Assembly (NCBI GenBank): GCA_964613305.1
Contig: CAZTII010000029.1
Coordinates: forward strand, 1 to 20,447
Source of the DNA: CAZTII01 sp964613305
Lineage (GTDB): Bacteria > Bacillota_I > Bacilli_A > Erysipelotrichales > Erysipelotrichaceae
Reading direction: 5' to 3'
Length of the DNA stretch: 20,447 nt
Part shown: piece after piece, positions 15,621 to 20,447 of the stretch
Layout: each line of letters starts with the position of its first letter
Position numbering within the stretch: position 1 is the stretch's first letter
The notes under the pieces: model-generated
Seen by the model: the letters and a program-made list of their open reading frames with translations, nothing else
Told to the model about the DNA's origin: nothing
Databases searched by the model: none
Position numbers and translations under genes: made by a program

Positions 15621-16625
15621 TTATTTTGCTCTAGCACAGGAGTTTCGTATAATTAGTTCACATGGAACCATATTCATCATTGGATAAACTTTCTTTTGAT
15701 TTAAAAACATGGTCATAAATTGAGCACTGAATTCGCCCATTTTTTCTGATGGAACATTGATTGTAGTAAGACTTGGTGTTGTTAATGATGATTTTTCATC
15801 GTTGTTAAAGCCAACGATGGAAAAATCATTGGGTACAGTTAAATTAGCGTTTTTGATGGCTTTTAAGGCGCCAATAGCGATGGAGTCATTGGCGCAAAAG
15901 ATGGCTGTAGGCTGTTTTTTACTGTTTAGTACATCATTCATCATACTTTCTCCAGATTCCATGGTAAAGCTGCCAAAATGGGTATATGGAACGTATTCTA
16001 CGTTGTATTTTTGACAAAATTCTTCGAAGAATTTAATGCGTTTATCTTGGTATTGTTCGTTGTCTGAAGTGTATTCTATACCACCTAAAAAACCTATTTT
16101 CTTGTGTCCTAAATTGACTAAATATTCAACGACATCTTTCATGGCGTTGTGTACATCCATCACAATGGTATTAGCAATTATCTTATCTAAGAACAAATCA
16201 ATGAAAATTAAGCGATCGGTGATTTTTCTAAATTCAGCAATTTCTGCTTTACTAAATTTACCAATACAGATAAGTCCATCAATTTTTTTAAGTTTTGTAA
16301 AGAAATCTTCTTCATCTTTAAATGAACGAATGATTTCGATGTTGTTTTTTAGTAAACAAGTTTCTACACCTAAACGAATTGAATGATAAAAGGGATCTTT
16401 TATTTCAATGTCAATTGGATACCATTGAACAATTCCAACTCGTTTTCGTTCATAATGGTTTTTCATTTTTATTGTTCGTTTGCGATACCCTAGTTTATGA
16501 GCAGTGTCAAAGATTAAACGTTTCGTATTTTCGTGTACTTTTAGTGTTGAATCATAATTGAGTACTCGTGAAACGGTAGAAATGGATAGATTGCATTCTT
16601 TTGCGACATCACGTATTGTAACCAT
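15621..16625 (-). CDS. LacI/GalR-family transcriptional regulator
   Basis: From ATG 16625 the product has 334 residues. The N-terminal helix-turn-helix is textbook: VTIRDVAKECNLSISTVSRVLN at residues 2-23. Then come a hinge and a periplasmic-binding-type ligand domain containing KKIGFLGG, TAIFCANDSIAIGALKAI, DFSIVGFNNDEKSSLTTPSLTTI and a C-terminal LIIRNSC. The upstream TTG (16637) would add four codons, but GGAGA lies six bases before the ATG, so I prefer 16625. The gene faces away from mglBAC across a 160-base control region with candidate LacI-type operators, so it is the likely local regulator of galactose uptake. Its effector is not shown by the sequence. Confidence 0.93.
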   Translation of the reverse strand: MVTIRDVAKECNLSISTVSRVLNYDSTLKVHENTKRLIFDTAHKLGYRKRTIKMKNHYERKRVGIVQWYPIDIEIKDPFYHSIRLGVETCLLKNNIEIIRSFKDEEDFFTKLKKIDGLICIGKFSKAEIAEFRKITDRLIFIDLFLDKIIANTIVMDVHNAMKDVVEYLVNLGHKKIGFLGGIEYTSDNEQYQDKRIKFFEEFCQKYNVEYVPYTHFGSFTMESGESMMNDVLNSKKQPTAIFCANDSIAIGALKAIKNANLTVPNDFSIVGFNNDEKSSLTTPSLTTINVPSEKMGEFSAQFMTMFLNQKKVYPMMNMVPCELIIRNSCARAK

Positions 16626-16651
16626 AGTGTTCTCCAATATCTTTTTTCTTT

Positions 16652-16680
16652 ATACTAAATTGATTGTTTATGTTTGTCAA
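16652..16680 (-). promoter_or_regulatory. Promoter of the LacI-family regulator gene
   Basis: On the minus strand a consensus TTGACA (plus 16675-16680) and TAGTAT (plus 16652-16657) are 17 bases apart. The start falls near 16645, about 20 bases before the ATG at 16625. Confidence 0.7.
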
Positions 16681-16684
16681 TAGC

Positions 16685-16702
16685 GTAAAAGTTTTACTAA
16701 AC
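16685..16702. promoter_or_regulatory. Candidate LacI-family operator beside the regulator promoter
   Basis: Two overlapping dyads lie just upstream of the regulator's -35: GTAAAAGTTTTAC (16685-16697) and GTTTTACTAAAC (16691-16702). Neither has the CG centre of a cre. They could bind the LacI-family protein for autoregulation, but AT-rich dyads also arise by chance. Confidence 0.35.
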
Positions 16703-16726
16703 AAATACTTTAATGTTGTGCAATAC

Positions 16727-16755
16727 TTGACCAAAGCAACTTATTTTGGTAAGAT
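16727..16755 (+). promoter_or_regulatory. Promoter of mglBAC
   Basis: TTGACC (16727-16732) and TAAGAT (16750-16755) are 17 bases apart, and TGG stands directly before the -10, making it an extended -10 as well. The start is near 16761. This is a strong promoter that would need repression, consistent with the operator laid over it. Confidence 0.8.
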
Positions 16756-16770
16756 GAAAGCGTATACAAA
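16754..16770 (+). promoter_or_regulatory. Cre-type (CcpA/LacI-family) operator over the mgl start site
   Basis: ATGAAAGCGTATACAAA fits the B. subtilis cre consensus WTGNAARCGNWWWCAWW at every position. It overlaps the end of the -10 and the predicted start, a position where bound CcpA or a LacI-family protein would block transcription. A further inverted repeat, CGTATAC (16761-16767) and GTATACG (16779-16785), begins inside it and ends at the ribosome site. CcpA itself is not in the window, so the local LacI-family regulator could also be the protein that binds. Confidence 0.7.
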
Positions 16771-16796
16771 ACGAATAGGTATACGGGAGGAAATGA

Positions 16797-17828
16797 ATGA
16801 AAAAAAGACTTTTAGCTTTACTTGCTACAGGTGCTATGCTACTTAGCCTTGTAGGATGTGGTGAAACTGCACCAAAACCAACAGAAGCTCCTAAAACTGA
16901 TGCTCCAAAAGTGGAAGCAAAAACAGTGAACGTTGGTGTTTCAATCTACAAGTTTGATGACAACTTTATGACTTCTTACCGTAACGAAATCGAAGCTTAC
17001 TTTAAAACATTAAGCAATGACAAAGTGACGTATAATGTTACTATCCAAGATGGTAAAGGCGACCAAGCTGAACAAACTAACCAAATCGACAACTTTATTG
17101 CTAAAAAAATGGATGTTCTTATCATTAACTTAGTACAATCTACTTCAGCAGCTACAGTTATTGACAAATGTGCTGCAGCAGGCGTTCCTTGTATCTTTAT
17201 TAACCGCGAACCAAGCGCAGAAGATATGAAAATGTATGATGGTAAAGATTATGCTGGAAAATACACTTATGTAGGAGCTGATGCTCGTCAATCTGGTAAA
17301 TTCCAAGGTGAAATCGTTGCTGAACTTCCTAACAAAGGTGATTTAAATGGTGATGGTACTTTATCTTACGTTATGATCGTTGGTGACCCTGAAAACGTGG
17401 ATGCTCAATACCGTACTGAATTCTCTATCAAACAATACGCTGAAAAATCAGGTTTAAAAGTTGATAAATTATTTGAACAACGTGGTGATTGGGAACAAGC
17501 AAAAGGCCAAGAACTTACAGCGAACGCTTTAAGTAAATTTGGTGATAAGATTGAAGTTGTATTCTGTAATAATGATGGTATGGCATTAGGTGCTGCTCAA
17601 GCTATCGCAGCGGCTAAACGTACTGTAGGTAAAGATATTTACTTATTAGGTGTTGATGCTCTTCCTGAAGTTGTTGACATGGTAAATGCTGGAACTATGA
17701 CAGGTACAGTATTAAATGACCATATCGGTCAATCTCATACAGCTGTTGATAAAGCAGTTGCAGCAGTAAACGGTGAAAAATTAGACGCTTACTACTGGGT
17801 TGACTACGTAAAAGTTGTTAAAAAATAA
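16797..17828 (+). CDS. mglB: Galactose/methyl-galactoside-binding lipoprotein
   Basis: The product has 343 residues. The lipobox LVGC puts the lipid on C21, followed by a P/K/T-rich linker to about residue 42. The mature part aligns by eye with E. coli galactose-binding protein: YKFDDNF (51-57, sugar contacts D and F), INREPS (135-140), the calcium loop DLNGDG (182-187), GDPENVDAQYRT (196-207), NNDGMALGA, GVDALPE and TVLND. Where E. coli has the sugar-binding histidine in GHPDAEART, this protein has N200; the paired D202 and R206 remain. The calcium-loop residues matching the two E. coli glutamines are T188 and S190. The start follows GGGAGG by six bases. Codon choice (AAC, TAC, TTC, CGT) suggests high expression. 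Confidence 0.94.
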   Translation: MKKRLLALLATGAMLLSLVGCGETAPKPTEAPKTDAPKVEAKTVNVGVSIYKFDDNFMTSYRNEIEAYFKTLSNDKVTYNVTIQDGKGDQAEQTNQIDNFIAKKMDVLIINLVQSTSAATVIDKCAAAGVPCIFINREPSAEDMKMYDGKDYAGKYTYVGADARQSGKFQGEIVAELPNKGDLNGDGTLSYVMIVGDPENVDAQYRTEFSIKQYAEKSGLKVDKLFEQRGDWEQAKGQELTANALSKFGDKIEVVFCNNDGMALGAAQAIAAAKRTVGKDIYLLGVDALPEVVDMVNAGTMTGTVLNDHIGQSHTAVDKAVAAVNGEKLDAYYWVDYVKVVKK

Positions 17829-17842
17829 CTAGGTAATGAAAT

Positions 17843-17872
17843 AATTACGTGTGCCTTAGTGCACACGTAATT
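17843..17872 (+). terminator. Intercistronic stem-loop between mglB and mglA (attenuating or stabilising)
   Basis: AATTACGTGTGC (17843-17854) and GCACACGTAATT (17861-17872) are perfect 12-base complements around CTTAGT. Only four T follow, so full termination is unlikely. Such hairpins after a binding-protein gene usually reduce read-through and protect the upstream message, giving more binding protein than transporter. That role is inferred. Confidence 0.75.
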
Positions 17873-17895
17873 TTAGATTAATGAGAGGGAATAAT

Positions 17896-19404
17896 ATGAG
17901 TGATTATATTTTACAAATGAAAAATATAAGTAAGAATTTCCCGGGGGTGAAAGCTCTTGATAAGGTTTCTTTAAATATTAGACCGGGAACCGTACATGCT
18001 CTGATGGGGGAAAATGGAGCAGGCAAGTCAACGTTGATGAAGTGTCTCTTTGGTATTTATGCCCGTGATGAGGGTGAAATTGTATTTAATGGTGAAGTTG
18101 TAGATCTTAAAAATACAAGTGAAGCGTTAAGTAAAGGGATTGCAATGGTTCATCAAGAATTGCAACCAATTCTTGATCGTTCTATCGCTGAGAATATTTT
18201 TTGTGGACGTTATCCAACAAAAAAAATAGGTCCGATTACCATTGTTGACCACGGCAAAATGTACGACGATACAGAAAAGTTACTAAAAGAAGTTAAAATG
18301 AATTTTAATCCTAAAATGAAATTATCAGCATTGTCTGTTTCGCAAATGCAATCAGTGGAGATTGCAAAAGCTGTTTCAGCGAATGCTAAGATTGTTATTA
18401 TGGATGAGCCTACTTCTTCATTGACTGAAAATGAAGTAGAGGGATTATTTGATATTATTAATTCATTACGAGATAAAGGTGTATCGATTATTTATATTTC
18501 TCATAAAATGGAAGAGATTTTAAAGATATCAGATGAAGTAAGTATTATGCGAGATGGTACTTATGTAGGTACTTGGAGTGCTAAAGAATTAACGACGGAT
18601 TTGATTATTAAAAGAATGGTTGGTCGTGAGTTAACAAATCGTTTCCCTAAGAGGGAAAACGTTCCTTCAGATGTAGTTCTTGAAGTACGTAATTTTACCT
18701 CTATTAACCCAAAATCATTTAAAGATGTAAGTTTTGATTTGAAAAAGGGTGAAATATTAGGAATTGGTGGTTTAGTTGGAGCACAACGAACTGAACTGAT
18801 GGAAGCAATTTTTGGTGTTCGTCATACGATATCAGGAACAGTAAAATACAAAGGTGAAGTGATTAATATTACTAGACCTCGTGATGCTATAAGCAAAGGC
18901 ATTGCATTGTTGACGGAAGATCGTCGTGCTACTGGTATTTTTGGTGTTTTAAGTATTTCGGATAATGTTGGTGTTTCTTCTCTAGATAAATATTTAGATT
19001 ATAAGATAGTCATCAACAATAAAAAGTTAGAAAAATTAGTAGCAGAAAATATTAAAAAGATGAGTATTAAAACACCAAGTTCTAAAACAAAGATTCAAAC
19101 ATTATCAGGTGGAAATCAACAAAAAGTTATTATTGCTAGGTGGTTAGCAAACAATCCCGATGTTTTAATTTTAGATGAGCCAACTCGTGGTATTGACGTT
19201 GGGGCAAAATTTGAAATTTATACGATTATTGCTGAATTAGCGAAACAAGGTAAATCAATTATTATGATTTCTAGTGAAATGCCAGAATTATTAGGTATGA
19301 GTGATAGAGTCATGGTAATGTGTGAAGGTAGAGTAACAGGATTTGTAAATAGTAGCGAAACAACTCAAGAAGAAGTCATGAGTTTAGCTACGAAATACAT
19401 GTAG
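17896..19404 (+). CDS. mglA: Galactose/methyl-galactoside ABC ATPase, two ATP-binding domains
   Basis: From ATG 17896 the product has 502 residues and tandem ABC domains typical of MglA/RbsA. Domain 1: Walker A GENGAGKST (38-46), signature-like LSVSQMQ (146-152), Walker B ending at D170-E171 in IVIMDEPTSSLT, H-loop H203. Domain 2 (about 260-500): the Walker A position reads GGLVGAQRTE, which lacks the GKS/T and is the usual degenerate form of this family, with LSGGNQQ (403-409) and LDEPTRGID (426-434). GAGGGA (17885-17890) sits five bases before this ATG; an ATG at 17881 would place that site inside the gene and lacks its own. It powers uptake with MglB and MglC. Confidence 0.95.
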   Translation: MSDYILQMKNISKNFPGVKALDKVSLNIRPGTVHALMGENGAGKSTLMKCLFGIYARDEGEIVFNGEVVDLKNTSEALSKGIAMVHQELQPILDRSIAENIFCGRYPTKKIGPITIVDHGKMYDDTEKLLKEVKMNFNPKMKLSALSVSQMQSVEIAKAVSANAKIVIMDEPTSSLTENEVEGLFDIINSLRDKGVSIIYISHKMEEILKISDEVSIMRDGTYVGTWSAKELTTDLIIKRMVGRELTNRFPKRENVPSDVVLEVRNFTSINPKSFKDVSFDLKKGEILGIGGLVGAQRTELMEAIFGVRHTISGTVKYKGEVINITRPRDAISKGIALLTEDRRATGIFGVLSISDNVGVSSLDKYLDYKIVINNKKLEKLVAENIKKMSIKTPSSKTKIQTLSGGNQQKVIIARWLANNPDVLILDEPTRGIDVGAKFEIYTIIAELAKQGKSIIMISSEMPELLGMSDRVMVMCEGRVTGFVNSSETTQEEVMSLATKYM

Positions 19405-19416
19405 AAGGGGAAAACT

Positions 19417-20397
19417 ATGGATCAAAAGAAAATTCTTAATTTTGTAAGTAATAATGCGATTGTTATTTTACTTGCGATACTTGTGTTATTTGTAGGATTT
19501 ACACAAAATAATTTCTTTTCATTAGGTAATTTAGATAATATTATTTGTAACGTTTCACCACGATTTATTATTGCCTTAGGCGTAAGTGGTGCTTTAATTA
19601 CAAAAGGAACAGACTTATCAGCAGGTCGTTTAGTAGGTCTAGGAGGCGTTGTAGCCGCAACCCTACTACAAAGACCAGACTACGCCGATCGCTTCTTTAA
19701 AATGATGCCAGAAATGCCTATATTGGTAGTATTATTGTTTGTCTTAGCATTAACTGGTTTGTTTGGTTTAGTAAATGGTGTAATTATTTCCGTATTAAAA
19801 GTTCCACCATTCTTAGCAACGTTGGGTATGCAAACAGTAGTCTATGGAATTAACTTAGTATACTCAGGAGCAAAACCAATTGGAGGTCTTACAAAACAAT
19901 ACACAAACATTGCAACAGGAAGTATATTAATGATGAAAATATTGTTTGTAATCGCATTATTAGCCGGTTTATTCTTTTGGTTCTTATACAATAAGACTAG
20001 ACACGGAAAATACATGTATGCGATAGGTGGAAATGAAAATGCCGCTGAAGTATCAGGAGTAAACACAACAAAAGTAAAAATAATGATTTATACCTTAGCA
20101 GGAATTATGTACGGTTTAGCAGGATTTTTGCTTGCAGCAAAATCAGGAGGAGCGTCAGTTAACTTAGGATTAGGATATGAGTTAGAAGCAATCGCAGCTT
20201 GTACAATTGGTGGCGTATCAACTTCAGGTGGTGTTGGTAAAGTTCAAGGAATTCTACTAGGAGTACTTGTATTTGAATTAATGAAGTCAAGTTTACAATT
20301 CTTAGGCGTAGACCCATCGTATCAATTCATAGCACAAGGTTTAGTAATTATCATAGCAGTAGCATTTGACATCAGAAAATACACAGCAAAGAAATAA
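19417..20397 (+). CDS. mglC: Galactose/methyl-galactoside ABC permease
   Basis: The product has 326 residues with eight to ten hydrophobic segments. The family signature KGTDLSAGRLVGLGG (about 66-80) matches the QGTDLSAGRQVGL box of E. coli MglC, and VPPFLATLGMQTVVYGI and IGGNENAAEVSGVNTTKVKI also fit the BPD_transp_2 permeases. It forms the membrane channel for MglA and MglB. AAGGGG lies before the ATG, 12 bases after the mglA stop. Codon choice changes from T/G-rich to A-rich at about 19640. The 50 bases after the stop contain no terminator, so transcription may continue beyond the window. Confidence 0.94.
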   Translation: MDQKKILNFVSNNAIVILLAILVLFVGFTQNNFFSLGNLDNIICNVSPRFIIALGVSGALITKGTDLSAGRLVGLGGVVAATLLQRPDYADRFFKMMPEMPILVVLLFVLALTGLFGLVNGVIISVLKVPPFLATLGMQTVVYGINLVYSGAKPIGGLTKQYTNIATGSILMMKILFVIALLAGLFFWFLYNKTRHGKYMYAIGGNENAAEVSGVNTTKVKIMIYTLAGIMYGLAGFLLAAKSGGASVNLGLGYELEAIAACTIGGVSTSGGVGKVQGILLGVLVFELMKSSLQFLGVDPSYQFIAQGLVIIIAVAFDIRKYTAKK

Positions 20398-20447
20398 GGG
20401 TATTGTTGATTAAGTTGGGGTTTTGCTAATTGACAGCTATGAATTAA

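Noticed and set aside
16793..16846. Alternative ATG four bases before the mglB start, opening a short frame in another register
   Set aside because: It is only two bases from GGGAGG, while ATG 16797 gives a proper spacing and a lipoprotein signal.
20430..20435. TTGACA near the window end as a new promoter
   Set aside because: Only 12 bases follow before the window ends, so no -10 can be examined.
1..20447. CRISPR array, insertion sequence, prophage or attachment site
   Set aside because: I saw no regularly spaced repeats, transposase or integrase motifs, or phage structural genes on either strand. The tRNA-Arg has no visible partial copy downstream in the window.

Overview
The window is AT-rich DNA from a low-GC Gram-positive lineage. 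UGA is used as a stop (for example at the ends of the ABC ATPase gene and of the PAS/GGDEF gene), so this is not a UGA=Trp mycoplasma. The AGGAGG ribosome sites, T-box riboswitch, Asp23/FakA pair, lipoprotein solute-binding proteins and cre-like operator all fit Bacillota, perhaps an Erysipelotrichia-like or neighbouring AT-rich group. That placement is inference from gene content and style, not from a marker phylogeny.

Layout. (1) 1-346: a terminator for an off-window gene, then a single tRNA-Arg(UCU) with its own promoter and a weak terminator, then a promoter. (2) 347-2331: the conserved asp23/yloU - fakA/yloV pair, closed by a strong terminator. (3) 2362-4364: an orphan ABC ATPase whose stop overlaps the start of a PfkB-type fructokinase. 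(4) 4501-5771, minus strand: a lone TrpX-family (COG2984) lipoprotein behind a complete T-box leader with its own promoter. (5) 5800-9963, minus strand: a very large multi-PAS/GAF/GGDEF/HD-GYP cyclic-di-GMP signalling protein. (6) 10070-14986: a tightly packed run recG - rnc - galM - galK ending in a perfect bidirectional terminator. (7) 15015-16625, minus strand: an acetate/succinate-type SatP transporter and a LacI-family regulator. (8) 16727-20397: a divergent mglBAC galactose/methyl-galactoside ABC transporter whose promoter overlaps a perfect cre-type operator.

How the genes fit together. The right half forms a galactose theme. MglBAC imports galactose, GalM interconverts anomers and GalK phosphorylates; galT and galE are not in the window. 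The LacI regulator and/or CcpA probably control mgl through the operator at the start site. The usual Bacillota order yloU-yloV-recG-(fatty-acid genes)-rnc-smc is recognisable but broken up: sugar, amino-acid and signalling genes sit between yloV and recG, the lipid genes are missing between recG and rnc, and galactose genes follow rnc.

The observations I rate highest are the orphan T-box solute-binding protein whose Stem I reads best as tyrosine rather than tryptophan, the five-PAS c-di-GMP protein, the galactose genes translationally coupled to rnc, and the compact mgl control region. I do not see a clearly new multi-gene system.
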